DNA of 64,000 bases from Peromyscus leucopus (GCF_004664715.2 NC_051067.1:71352942-71416941), one strand, 5' to 3'. Numbered from the stretch's first letter, positions 39,716-51,248 are shown. A program made the numbers and translations. The notes: a model not told the origin generated them from the sequence alone.

Positions 39716-40687
39716 CTAATTGAGCCATTAATCTTACATTTATAAACATTGGATATAAGATTAAATTAGATTTTTTTGTATGTATTGAAAGCAAAGCACA
39801 TTGTAAAAGATCATTTTTATTTTAAAATGCACTTTTGTTTTAAAAATTGGATGAAAAATAGTATACTGATAATATATCCTTATTACTAAATGGCAGGTCT
39901 CTCCCAGGAAGGCAAGTCTGCTGTGCTCCATTTAGGCAAGACCCTGAGCTGGGATATAAGAGGCCTCTGTTCTAGCAGGAAATCCTTATGGTGGTGACAC
40001 TTTCCTTTTGCATACGAAAGGAAAACTTTGGCTCATTTTCACACCTATCACTGCAGTCACAGAATACTGGCTAGCATTAAGGGGGGTTTATCCAGAGTGG
40101 GAGCTCTGTCAGGGTAAGGGATCTATCATCCTAGCAGGGGACAAAGGTGCTAGGGTAGCTCATAGAAACTTGGAGAAAACAACAGCCTATCATAAAGATG
40201 TGAAATGTTACAACTGTCACAGCAGAGTGATGAAAGGTACCAACAGTTCCAAGTGTCATACTATGTAAGGATGGAACTGACCAGCCAGAGCCCACAGGGC
40301 AGACCATGTGATAAAGCACATTAACAGGGTAATAATTACTGAGGACATCAGTGGAGGCTGTCTTCTGCATGGAGGGCTGACTGAAGAGACGCAGTTATAG
40401 AGTGGGGCTCTTTGACAGAAACAAGGATAGGATCCCAGAATAACAGAAGCCAGATAACGCCAGAAGCAAAATGTGCAATTATTGCAACTAAGGGACAAGG
40501 TGATGTGTCACCCAGTGGTCCTATCCAAGTATCTTTGAAGACAGTGAATGGAACTTAATGTTCTGGAGGCAAGATGAGGGTGGTCTACGAGGCTAACAGC
40601 TTAAAACAGTGATAAACCAGGAATGGATGGGTTAGGAGACTTCAGTAGCTGCCGGTGCTGGGGAATCTCAATTAAGAAATGGCCTCC

Positions 40688-40820
40688 AGCTAGGCGTGGT
40701 GGTGCATGCCTGCAATCCTAGCATTCAGGAGGCAGAGGCAGGTGGATTCAGGTGAGTTGAAGGCCAGCCTGGGCTACAGAGCAAGTTCTGGTAACACAGA
40801 GAAATCCTGTCACCAAAAAA
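40688..40820 (+). repeat. B1 SINE inside the MaLR LTR
   Basis: It contains AGCTAGGCGTGGTGGTGCAT, GAGGCAGAGGCAGGTGGATT and GGTAACACAGAGAAATCCTG. Its A-rich tail has evolved into the purine microsatellite that follows. Confidence 0.88.
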
Positions 40821-40821
40821 C

Positions 40822-40963
40822 AGAAGAAGAAGAAGAGGAGGAGGAGGAGGAGGAGGAGGAGGAGGAGGAGGAGGAGGAAGAAGAAGAAGAAAGAAGAAGA
40901 AGAAGAAGAAGAAGAAGAAGAAGAAGAAGAAAAGAAGAAGAAGAAAAGAAGAAAAAAAAAGAG
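40822..40963 (+). repeat. Polypurine (GAA)n(GGA)n(GAA)n tract
   Basis: 142 nt of uninterrupted purines are arranged as GAA, then GGA, then GAA units. It grew from the tail of the B1 upstream. Reading frames through it give only Glu/Lys/Arg or Leu/Phe/Pro runs. Confidence 0.95.
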
Positions 40964-42961
40964 TCTCCATCAGGTTGGCCTGTGGGCATGTCTGTGGAGG
41001 CATTTTCTTAATTACTGATTAAGAAGTGGCCCGCCCACTGTGGGTGGTGCCATCCCTAAGCAGGTGGGTCTGGGCTATCGAAGAAAAGGATTTTAACAAG
41101 CTGGAGGAAGCAAACCAGTAGGTCTGTGGCTTCTGCTGCAATTCCTGAAACCGGGTCCTGCCTTGGGCTTCCTCGATGATGGACTGTAACCTGTGAGTCA
41201 AATCAACCATTTCCTCCCAAGGTGCTTTTGCTCGGTGTTCTATCACAGAAATGGAAACCACACTAGATACTGCTGCAATCACTAGCTCAGTTTCCAGAGA
41301 GGCATGACTCTCAGACCTCAATTCCACAGTCTCAGGAGAGAGTCAGAAACGTACTTAGTGGTGTTTTCTCATCACCAGAATGTTGTTCTATCCCTTTACC
41401 AGGTAAAAGAGCTTTACAGCAGGAAGCTCTGACATGCCACTCAGAATACCCTAAGGTATTAATGGGATTTATTGGTGGAAGGAGGCCAGGAAGTTACTAG
41501 GAATCATTAAAGGAGAATCACAGCATAGACTTCTAGGGTCCTGGAGCAAGATTCACACCACCCATAGACACAACATTCCAAAAGTTCTTGTAGACTACTA
41601 TGGCCTGACTTAGATGGATCATCTGACCATGGAACATCATGCAGCTGTGTAGCCAGAGGTCTGGTTATACACAAGTCATAAACCTGGGTGGGCGTAGAAG
41701 TAATCAGTCATTAAAAGGAAGTAGCAGAAATGGGGTTGGGCATGAACATGGAGGAAAGACACCAGTTCAGGGACTACACCCAAATGTCATCCACCGCCAT
41801 TGTACTGATCTTCACAACTATGGCTGCATGGGGTTGCCCTTTGAGCAGACTGATGGGTGAGGGGACAGCGACCTATTTTTTCACAGACGGCCTAGTCAAG
41901 AGTGCAAGCTAAGGGTGGGTGCTGTTGTGCCATGTAATCTTGAGATGACCTTGAAATGGGTGGTGAAGAGAAATCCTTAAAATGGGAAAAGTGCCTGATG
42001 ATCCCCTGGTTACCCACTTTGCATGGGAAGAAGTGTGGCTCAGGGTAAGATGCATGGTGGTAGTTTGATCAGGGACACAGGAGAAACCCTAGTATGAATA
42101 TGAAGGTTGAACTTCCCCCATTTCATGTCAACTATCCTCAAAGCAGCTGCTACCAAAATGACACTGAAAGAGACATTCACCACTGAGCTGCACATGTAAG
42201 TCAGCTCAGGGCAATGTAGTGCTGGCACAAGGGGCCAGGGATAGGTCAAGTGTGCAGGGACAATGGTTAGGTAGAGATTCAGTCGTGTGGTCTTTCATTC
42301 ACCAAGGCTCTTCCAGCTACTGCTACCATCTAATGCCCATGTAACAGTGCCTTGGACCACAGTCCACTAGTTCTATTCAGTTTGGAGATTCCAGCCTAGA
42401 GATGACACTTCATAGACTGAGATGCCCCCCTAAACCAATGAACATTTTATGGGTGCTATGTCCAAAATATATGGAAACATAGGCCTGAGGGAAGTAGGCA
42501 TGGCCCTGCTTCATGTCATTCTCAGTGGTACATTTGGGCAATTGTGCCTCCTGTTACCCAAACCTTACATTTTATGGGTCAGGAAACCTTGTTTCCCAGA
42601 GGGGTGATATGTCATTAAAGGACCCAGGATCTGATTATACTTTACAGTGCAGCTGCCACTCAGTGCAGTACTCAATACTGTAGCAGTAGTGATTGTTGAA
42701 CCTGGTCTCCGGAGGAGGTGAGGCTGCATTACAGAAGGCAGGAAGGGAAGAATATTTGACACATGATAGTTGCATGCACTAGGTTATGCACCAGCACTGG
42801 ATGGACTAGGGTGCGGAGAAGGGAGAGGAACTTACTCCACACTGGAGATCCACTGCGGCCTCAGCTGCAGTACTTTCCCCACAAATACGCCCAGCTTCCT
42901 CAGGAGTAAAGGCCAGCAACGATCCTGCACTTGCTCGTCTCAAGTGGAGAATCTAAGAGTC

Positions 42962-43106
42962 ATGCTTTTTTATTTTAATTTTCCTTTTCCATTTTTCCGA
43001 GATAGGGTCTTGCTTGAAGCCTAAGCTGGCTTTGACCTTGAGATCCTCCTGCCTCAGCCTCCATAGTGTTGTGATTACAGATGTGTGCTACTACATATGG
43101 CTAGTC
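42962..43106 (-). repeat. B1-like SINE, diverged
   Basis: It contains TTCCGAGATAGGGTCTTGCT, GATCCTCCTGCCTCAGCCTC and TGTGATTACAGATGTGTGCT. Confidence 0.65.
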
Positions 43107-43391
43107 ATGTTTTATGTCCTAACCCCAGAAATCAACTGAGTTAAATCTACTCACAGCCAGAATGAATCTTAATAGTTTGTCAAATTTTAAGATTAACACC
43201 TTCATTTGACTAAAAGTAATTTAAGAGCATTGAGGCCACTGGGTCACACTGGAATCCAGCCAGATCAAATTAATCCAGGTTCTTCGGATTTCCTGAGAAT
43301 TTTAGAATTTACATGGTGAGCACAGAGGCGATCCATGTGTCTCTGGAGTAGGCTTTGGAATTGTTAGTGGCAGAAAGTATTTTTTATACGA

Positions 43392-43582
43392 AGTCTTGTG
43401 TGTCCAGGGCACGTGTGGGCTTACATGCCGTAGCAGGAGTATAAAGGCCAGAAGACAGCTTTGTGGAGCCAGCTCTCTCCTAACAACTTCACATGGGTTC
43501 TGGGATCAAACCTGTGGGGCTTACACCCAGCAAACACTCTTTTTCCCTACTGAGCTATCTCACTGGCTGGCCCACCATCGAC
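43392..43582 (-). repeat. B3-type SINE, diverged
   Basis: It contains TAAAGGCCAGAAGACAGCTT, CACATGGGTTCTGGGATCAA and CTGAGCTATCTCACTGGCTG. Confidence 0.75.
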
Positions 43583-44475
43583 TTCTCAAAAAGCAACTCC
43601 ATAATCAAACCATATCCTCTGAATTATAGCATGGAAAGAAATAACACCAGGCCAGGCTTTCTCATGAAGTCAGCTCAGTTCTCATTCCAGGTAGCGTAAT
43701 GAAGGCCCTGAATAGTTGACATCTTACCTTCCGTACCAATGACTGCCTCACACCAGGCAAAATCCTCAGGTTTCTCTTACAAGGGAAGAGGTTTTGGAAC
43801 CCAGTGCTCATATGCAGTTATTCTGAGGCAGCCTTAGATTGTTGCTTATTCTAGACCCACATCTAGGTTTACTCACAAGGGCAAGCAAGGAGCCATACTT
43901 GGTCGTCTTTGTGTTCAGCCTGGTGCTAGGAAGTGATCAAGAAGAGATTACGGAATGAATGAGCCTGCAGAGTCCCATGGACTATCCTGGCCGCTGGTGA
44001 TCCTTAAAAGAACTCCACTCTGGCTGTGTCTTCTTTTTTTCAGGGCTGTTGATGAAACCGAGTCCACAGCATGATAGTCAAATGTCCTGTCCCTGCACTA
44101 CACGCCTGGCCCAGGTGAGGACGCTATGAAAGGACAGCTTGCCCAAGCAGGAACAGGCTCTTTTCAAGTTCTGCTACGGCAAGACGGCAGCTCTAGCTAG
44201 CTGTGTTCGTCCCACGGACTCGGTTGAGGTTAGCAGTACCTGAAGCAATTCTTAGGATTTTAAAATAGCAAAAACAAACAACAAAAACCACTACGTAGAA
44301 GGAATGACTCCCGCCCCCCCCCCACACACACACTGTAAGGAGACCTTCAGCATGAATCCCACAGCTGCCGCTTGAATATTTACTGTGTGAACTCACCAAT
44401 CAGAGTCTCCTGGGAATTTTAGAAGTGACTCCTGAAACAGTGATAACTGAGTCTTTCGGAGTGGCTCTGAGGCAC

Positions 44476-44593
44476 TAGGAACTAAGTACACAGTACTTGT
44501 TTTATAGGGCAGTAGCTTGGTTGTTCCCTGCTAGTAGGAACTAAGCACACAGTACTTGTTTTATAGGGCAGTGGCTTGCTTGCTCCGTGCTGG
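44476..44593 (+). repeat. 59-bp tandem duplication
   Basis: Two head-to-tail 59-bp units each start TAGGAACTAAG and contain ACACAGTACTTGTTTTATAG. They differ at only a handful of positions. The first unit contains a perfect inverted repeat AAGTAC-ACA-GTACTT. Confidence 0.92.
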
Positions 44594-45289
44594 TATCACA
44601 TTTGTAAATGTGTAGTTTCACTCAGGTTCTCTCCTGCTGGATTCTGCTGTCCACAAACACTGCTGTTTGCAGCTGTAGAATGACCTCTGGAGGAAGCCAG
44701 ATGAATCCGGGTTGGGCTGTGGAAGAATTTTGGTGTTGCCCAGGGAAGTAGTTGAGGAAGGGGAAGGAGACCAGAGTCCTGAGCTAGTCCTGAGACAATG
44801 AAAGACTCAGAAGAGGGCTCTAAGTGGCCATACCCATTTCTAAAGCAACCATGTACTCTCTTCTTGGTCTCTTCCATGCTTAGGGAAGTTTCCTACAGTT
44901 CTTGCTCTGACCACTTGAACTTTTAAGTTTTGTGTCTTTTGCAAGTTAAGGATCAGTAACAGTGTCACAGGGGTTTTATTCCAAGTTATCCCTGTGGATT
45001 TATTAGCTTTTGTACCGAGCCCAAGGAAGGAACTCAAATGGTGGCTCAATCCTTGCATCTTTGTTTTCTTCTTCCATTTTTCAAATTACTCCTTTGCAAC
45101 AATGTCCAGGCTACATTCTACTTCTCTGGTTTAATCCATCTATACCAACGAGTTCATTGGAGGCCTTTGGGAAGAAAAGACTAAGCTAGGCATAGGAAGG
45201 GAAATTATGACAGACCTATGTAAGGGGGGCGGGGAGAAGGAGGCATTTGGATCATTTATATGCTGCATGTTTTACTGACAGTTAAATAC

Positions 45290-45600
45290 AGTGTTTTGTT
45301 CTGTTTTCCGCCACTCGAGGCTTATTTAATTAAATTCATGGCTGAGGATGCTAACCAGCCCCACATCTAAAATAATTGCTTCTCTGTTGGTGAGATGGAA
45401 GGCCAGGATTGATTTTCCCCTGGCTGATCGCTCTCCTTTCTGACTCATGAATGTCATCTCCACTCTCCTCCCCACGTCATTTGATCTCTGTATTTGATCT
45501 CTATTTAGTAGTACACTTCGCTAAACAGATGTCCGAGTAATTAAAATCCCACATGGGCACACTAGTCAGTGAGTTACATCTATGTAATAGTCAGCTTAGA
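45290..45600. promoter_or_regulatory. Candidate conserved noncoding element
   Basis: A complex, repeat-free stretch with homeodomain-type sites TTTAATTAAA and AGTAATTAAAA, a TGACTCA-like GACTCATGA and a CACGTCA motif. The composition resembles developmental enhancers, but this rests on pattern only. Confidence 0.3.
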
Positions 45601-46498
45601 AACTTTTCACCCTGGGCTCCCCCCGCACCCCCATCCTGGTGTTTGTTGTGTGTCACTGGCCTTGATCGGGCTTAAACATTAGAGCTGAAGCCGGCTGTGT
45701 AGGTTTTCCTGCATGTGTTCATTTTCCTTTCCTCCCCCCAACCACCACCATTTTCCCCACAAGTTCCAGGCCTTTCTTTCAACTCACCTGGATTTCCACC
45801 AGCATCCAAATTCTCACTGAATGAATCATCTTGTATTCATTCATGTCAGCTCTAGCAATTAAAAGAAAATCATAAAAAGGTTGTTATAACCATGGATTAA
45901 AAGTATCTTTTATTTTTCCCCCCTGAGGCATAGCCAAAATATTTCAGACTAAAAAATCTTTTAAAAACAAAAAAACAAAAAGCCTATTTGTTCAAACACT
46001 AGAAACCTGTTTGGTTGCTCTAAGTCACTGAGGGACTTGGATGACAGAGATTAGAGAGGAAAGAGAGTATGTGGAGAGGTGCGGGGGAGGCTGGGAAGGG
46101 ACGTGGAATTTGCTACTTTGGTAGAGGATTTAGAACTTACAGTTATTTATGTGTTAACACTAAAGAGACAATATTTGTAATGGTAACTCTGATAGGGACA
46201 TACCTTTATGCAAAATTGAACAACATTGAAACATAAAGGAGGTAAACGAATTCCCCTTGCAGCTGGCAGATAAGCATCAATTTTAAATTAAAGAAAAAAC
46301 AAAACTAAACACTTTTAACAATTCATCAGTTTCGGTATCTACCAAATTAGCCAGACAAAAATCAGATAAGTGACAATCTTAATGGAAAAGAATCACATTT
46401 AGCAAATCATTTTATAAAAGTTTTTCGTCATATGTATGTTGCTTGTGAGGCTACTTATAGAACATTTCAGAATTAAAAAAAAAAAAAAGTGTGATTAA

Positions 46499-46700
46499 GC
46501 CGGGTGGTGGTGGTGGTGGTGGTGGTGGTGGTGGTGGTGGTGGTGGTGCACACCTTTGATCCCAGCACTGGGGAGGCAGAGCCAGGCGGATCTCTGTGAG
46601 TTCATGGCCAGCCTGGTCTACAGAGCAAGATCCAGGACAGGCACCAAAACTATACAAAGAAACCCTGTCTTGAAAAACAAAACAAAACAACAACAACAAC
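46499..46700 (+). repeat. B1 SINE with internal (GGT)n expansion
   Basis: The normal B1 head GGTGGTGG has expanded into about 15 GGT units (46504-46548). The rest of B1 follows, with CCAGCACTGGGGAGGCAGAG and a (AAC)n tail. A 17-bp duplication AAAAAAAGTGTGATTAA flanks it (46482-46498 and 46701-46717). Confidence 0.92.
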
Positions 46701-46739
46701 AAAAAAAGTGTGATTAAAAAAGTCAAGCAGGAAGTTCAG

Positions 46740-47980
46740 AGGCTGACAGATACTGTTTTAGTTCTAAAACTCTAAAAATAGTTACCTAAACTTCACTGCC
46801 ACGCTTATATTCAGAAAGTAAGCAAAAATCCTTCTGCTTAATCGAAACTTCATTTTGGTGGTTTACATTCAGCTTACACTCTTGTTATCTAAACTAACAA
46901 AAGCTCTGTAAATAAGCAGAGATCTAAATTAACAAGCGTCTTAGATAAATAGTTGCACACAATGAATGAGAGTCTTACATAAACAGTGATACCAAACGGG
47001 AGCTAGTATTTCAGGAAGGTAGATTCCAAAGCCACAGGAGGGAGCAGCGTGGGTGTGATTTCTGTTCCTGTCTACTACCCAGACTGCTGTGGATCGCCAC
47101 AGTTCTAAGGCTGGCGTGTCTGCATTCTCTCTGTGCTCAGGACGGCCACCACACTACCACCGAGTGCGTCTTCTCGACTCCTCTTCCCCTTTGTGGAGCT
47201 CATGTTTCATCTAAAAAAGTTCAGGACACTTTTTTTTTTTCTGACCCAGGCTTTTTAAGCTGTTTTCCCTCCATTCATTCCTTATCACATATCTATCCCT
47301 GCTCAGCTGTTTCTTTCTGATCATTGAACAAGAATGTATTAGTTCCAGTAACCTATTTCCGCTTCCCACTGCCTTAGTATAAACTAGGAAGGATATTTCT
47401 TGACCTCCTTACAAGGTTGTGAAGATCCTAAGAGCCTCCCACAAAGAGCTCAAACCACAGCCTCACCACTTTCCTTTTGAATGGATGATAGCAAGGTACT
47501 TTACTTTTCTGTACTTCAGTTCCATAATGTAGAAAATAGAGAAAATGAAACTACCTATATTCTAGGGTTGTTCAGTAATGGTCACATGAGGTAATTCCTG
47601 CAGATCACAAGGTCAGAACATGCTTGCTTACAACAATCTCTGTTCCCTGTAAATGCCAACACAAATGCAGGTAGTTGCAGGGTTTCCCACTGAAGTCAGG
47701 GCACTTCCTCTAAGTCTCCCATCTCTGTAGCCTGAGGCCTCTGGGATGTGTTCTTATTTTGGGACTGCCACAGTTAAGCTATAGCCCCTGAGTGTGGCCT
47801 GTGGCAGTTAAGGATGGAAGCAGCAAGATGTGAGGATGCTGTTTGAGAAGCATCCTCTGAGGATTTGAAGGTACCTTTGCCTCTCACCAAACCCAGCTCA
47901 GTCCCATGGCTTCATTAATACATTTACTTCAAATGGTTTGTTTGTGTTGATTTTTCACTTTGATATCAATGTGCTTAAAA
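46740..47980. other. Intergenic unique sequence
   Basis: No recognisable repeat or exon is seen between the B1 at 46.5 kb and the GT microsatellite at 48.0 kb. Confidence 0.45.
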
Positions 47981-47981
47981 G

Positions 47982-47983
<2 letters not shown>

Positions 47984-48025
<42 letters not shown>
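47984..48025 (+). repeat. (GT)n microsatellite
   Basis: About 21 perfect GT units after GGGG. Confidence 0.97.
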
Positions 48026-48027
<2 letters not shown>

Positions 48028-48029
48028 AT

Positions 48030-49190
48030 GCAGATACACAAAGAAACCATCCTCTCTAGTCTGGAAAATGAGGGTTGTAAAGAGGTCAGTTGGTTCTCTA
48101 GGTACTTGACTTCTCTGTTTTTGTAGGCCAAAGTGTTGTGTAAATAAACACAAAAGCATCCTTTCCACAGTTGTGCAACAGTCTCCCTGTCGTTTACATT
48201 ATTGTTGTTTTATAGATCTCAGCATAATTTTAAATCCTCCTCTTCCGGAGAATATAGGAAAGTGCCATGTTTCAGGCACACTTTTGAAAAAGAAACTGGA
48301 GAAAAAAGCATTTACAACCTAAATGTTACCCCGTAGAAGAGAAATGAAGTGAGAACACACAAAATATACAAACAACAAAACCTGAGCATTCCAAAAGAAA
48401 TGGGATGAGTCTTTCAAAGAGCTCTCTTCTGAGATTTTCTCGCACTGGCATGCACGTATATTGGTGCAGCTGTACAAAGTCCCAGAACACCGTGAAGGAC
48501 CGGTGCTGGCAAATGCCAACTCTTCTACGTGATAGCCACCACACACAGCTATGCTCCGACTTATTATTTATAACTTTTGTCTTGCACTGCACTTTCAATT
48601 TCCCACTGCTCCCTTTACCCTCTTCACGCCTCCCTCTTTAACCGGGGATGGATTTCAGCATGTCTGAAGCATGTGTTCAGTCAGATGTCTCCGCAGCCAC
48701 TGGTCAGGATTCCTAATATTGCTTGCTGATAATCCATGTCCTCCCCATTAGTGATGCTTCATTTACTGACAGATTGAATTCAGAGCTATCTATTTGAAAT
48801 CTATTTGTCAATCTTTTTTTTCGGTAATTCAGTATCACTGTAATTATTAAGTCTTTCTAATATGTATTATCATCTGGTGGAGTGACCATCTCTGCTCTTA
48901 CTACTCTGTTTTTTCCTCCAGACAGAAATTGTTTCAAATCAAACCTGTCCCATTGGAGATTTTTTTTTTTTAGTTAAAATTACAGATATTTACCCAGTAG
49001 CAGATATATCTTGACTCAATCTTTGCCCCCCTTTTCCTATGGGATATAGATCTCACTCAGTTCTTGCCCACATTATGTGTGTAGGATCATTTAGTTACTT
49101 TGAATAGGGTCTTTTGAACAGCTTTATTACCCAACAGGTAATTGGTAGATCACTGAAAAACCTTTTTATATATAACATTCATGTATGTAC
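48030..49190. other. Intergenic unique sequence
   Basis: No SINE or exon is recognised in about 1.2 kb. It is AT-rich, with long T runs near 48820 and 48960. Confidence 0.45.
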
Positions 49191-49387
49191 GTATATATGT
49201 ATACAGTGTATGTTTGCATTATATGTGGGTATGCATGTGTAGAGATGCACACACCTGTGTATATACCTACAGAGGCTAGAGGAGGACATCAGGTGTCCCA
49301 TTCTCTCTACCTTATTTCCTTCCATGGAGTCTTTCACTGACTGACTAAAATGCTCCCAGGATCTGCCTGTCTCTGCCTCCAGTGCTG

Positions 49388-49389
<2 letters not shown>

Positions 49390-49438
<49 letters not shown>
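49390..49438 (+). repeat. (AC)n microsatellite
   Basis: About 24 AC units abutting an inverted B1. It probably derives from the B1 tail or the interrupted SINE. Confidence 0.96.
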
Positions 49439-49440
<2 letters not shown>

Positions 49441-49584
49441 GTTTTTCAAGACAAAGTTTCTCTGTGTAGCCCTGGGTGTCCTGGAACTCACTAGGTCATC
49501 CAGGCTGGCCTCGAACTCACAGATATCCACCTGCCTTTGCCTCCTGAGTGCTGGGATTAAAGACGTGAGCCACCATGGCCTGGC
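49439..49584 (-). repeat. B1 SINE
   Basis: It contains GGTTTTTCAAGACAAAGTTT, CCTCGAACTCACAGATATCC and GTGCTGGGATTAAAGACGTG. Confidence 0.92.
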
Positions 49585-50020
49585 CAGGTTCCCATATTTA
49601 CACAGCAAACACTTTTACCCATTGAACCATCTCCCAAGCCCTGATTTTCAATATTTTACAGTAGCTTTTCAATTAGGTCTCTAAAGTTTTGTAGGTAAAA
49701 AGTACTACCTGCAAATAAAAGCATTTTCCCCCCTTTTTACAATAGTCTCCCTATTATTTACATTTTGTCTTTTTGGGTACTTCAATATAATTTTAAATAA
49801 CAACAGTGATAACAAGCAGCTTTGTATTTTATTTTAATGAGAATGGTTCTATGGTTATATGATTAAATATAGAAATTTTAAAATATGGACAAAAGTAGAG
49901 TGAATAATAACATGACATTTGCCTATCACTCACCTTCAACAACCTTCAACATTTTTGCATATACTCTCAAAGGGATACAAACTCCCCCCTTCTGGAATAG
50001 GGTTAGAAACGCCTATTCAT

Positions 50021-50115
50021 GTCTGCAGCCATACCACCCCGAACACTCCTGATTTGTCTGATCTTGGAAGCTAAGCAGGGACAGGCCTGTTCAGTACTTG
50101 AATGGGAGGAATACC
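50021..50115 (+). pseudogene. 5S rRNA retropseudogene with target-site duplication
   Basis: The segment aligns with mammalian 5S rRNA from its first base: GTCTGCAGCCATACCACCCC, GTCTGATCTTGGAAGCTAAG (internal promoter region), CAGTACTTGAATGGGAGG. It carries point changes, a short deletion after GGGAG and loss of about the last 20 nt. A direct repeat CCTATTCAT at 50012-50020 and 50114-50122 brackets it, indicating L1-type retroposition. A functional transcript is unlikely. Confidence 0.85.
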
Positions 50116-50409
50116 TATTCATACAGTGGTCTTCATTTCCATTATGAGGTATTAGTCCTAACTAACAGTCAAAGAAATTCAATGATGGTTTTTCCTAACT
50201 AATAAGACATTCCACTGCTATGTGATTGCAGAAAACTAGATAGCAATCTCAGTGGTTCCCAATTAGTGAGTGAAAATTGTGATTCATTCATGTAATTATA
50301 CTCGACAATTATAAAAAATGCTGACACGAAAAGACAGTCAAGTTTATGGAATTAAAACGCAAGCACAAGACAATATACAGGTGTGATTTTATTTTTTAAG
50401 TTTTTCATG

Positions 50410-50625
50410 GGCTGGGAGATGGCTCAGTTGGTAAAGGGCCATCAGTGTAAGAACAAGAACCTGACTTAGTTTCCAGCACTCACATGAAAGCCAGGGGCGT
50501 GCATCTATAACTCCAGCCTGGGGTGGGGTGGGAATGGGGGCTCATTCTTCAGCCAGCCTCACTAACTGGTGAGCTCCAGGTTCAGTAACAGATTGTTGTC
50601 TCAAAAAGGGGGGCAGGGAGCTGCT
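50410..50625 (+). repeat. Long B2/B3-related SINE
   Basis: Head GGGCTGGGAGATGGCTCAGT, second half TGGTGAGCTCCAGGTTCAGT, tail running into a CA microsatellite. Same long form as at 28.2 and 58.2 kb. Confidence 0.8.
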
Positions 50626-50631
50626 GAAGAA

Positions 50632-50632
50632 T

Positions 50633-50698
<66 letters not shown>

Positions 50699-50731
50699 GC
50701 ACGCGCACGCGCACCACACCACACACACACA
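50632..50731 (+). repeat. Compound (AC)n(GCAC)n(GCGCAC)n microsatellite
   Basis: About 100 bp of alternating purine-pyrimidine: CA units, then GCAC tetramers, then GCGCAC hexamers, then a short CA tail broken once by ACCACACC. It grew from the tail of the SINE upstream. Confidence 0.95.
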
Positions 50732-50935
50732 ATTTGTTCCAAGGAGAAAAGAACACATGTATGAAAGTTTCTGGAAGGGTTTGCAATAAACTATCAATAG
50801 AAGTTATTTCTGGGCAGGAAGAATGAGGTGTGGTGATAGAAGAATCAGCTTCCTTATAAATTATTTTATAAACCATTATTGAAAGATAACATTGGTTAAT
50901 GATTTTCTTTTTGCTGAGTTTTTAAAAATTATCTG

Positions 50936-51125
50936 TGGGTGGGAGAGAGAGCTCAGTGATTAAAAGTACTTGTTGCTCTTGCACAAGACCCAGGTTCAGT
51001 TCCCAGCACTCAGATGGCATGTAACAACTAGGTAAGTCCAGTTCTGGAGGAGTCAACACACTCTTCTGGCTTCTGTGGGCACTGCACGTACATGGTACCC
51101 ATACATAGAAGATAAAAACAAATAT
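50936..51125 (+). repeat. B2-type SINE
   Basis: It contains GTGGGAGAGAGAGCTCAGTG, CAGGTTCAGTTCCCAGCACT and CTTCTGGCTTCTGTGGGCAC. Confidence 0.88.
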
Positions 51126-51248
51126 GTTTTTGAAGTAGTTGTTTTAGTCAAGAATAGATATTAGAGTTTTATCACTTATTAAGACTTTTTCTTTTATGGC
51201 CTAATTGTATTAGGTATATTTTTATAATGTTAAAATATCTTATTTCAT

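Larger units (their letters stand above)
40650..41272 (+). mobile_element. MaLR-type LTR interrupted by a B1 and a purine tract
   Basis: The LTR start GGGAATCTCAATTAAGAAAT lies at 40660-40687. It resumes after the B1 with GTCTCCATCAGGTTGGCCTG and GCCCACTGTGGGTGGTGCCA, ending TATCACAGAAATGGAAACCA. The layout matches the copy at 7685-8080. Confidence 0.7.
39890..42780. other. Anonymous sequence around a MaLR LTR, possibly old ERV internal region
   Basis: Outside the elements listed separately this block has no SINE and a more balanced base composition than its surroundings. Short unrelated open frames occur, such as one ending near 41912. It could be the decayed internal part of a MaLR-type element or simply unique DNA. 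I cannot show a gag or pol motif. Confidence 0.25.
43600..46480. other. Intergenic sequence, almost repeat-free
   Basis: About 2.9 kb contains no SINE or LTR, only a short C run near 44313 and a 59-bp tandem duplication. For this SINE-dense window that is unusual and fits selection against insertions. See 45290-45600. Confidence 0.5.
49192..49642 (-). repeat. B2/B3-type SINE interrupted by (AC)n and a B1
   Basis: The first part ends near 49389 (AGAGGCTAGAGGAGGACATC, CTGCCTCCAGTGCTGGGG). The last part at 49585-49642 (GGTTCCCATATTTACACAGC, GAACCATCTCCCAAGCCC) completes the reversed head. The intervening AC run and B1 are later additions. Confidence 0.7.

Noticed and set aside
40706..41011. Glu/Arg/Lys-rich open frame
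   Set aside because: It is the B1 tail and the (GAA)n/(GGA)n tract read as codons.
41273..42780. Retroviral pol-like reading in the anonymous block
   Set aside because: A few short frames looked suggestive, but no diagnostic motif could be confirmed, so no viral gene is called.
46451..46726. Proline-rich frame on the minus strand
   Set aside because: It is the (GGT)n expansion within a B1 read in reverse.
50569..50826. Thr-His / Ala-Arg repeat frames
   Set aside because: They are translations of the CA/GCAC microsatellite.
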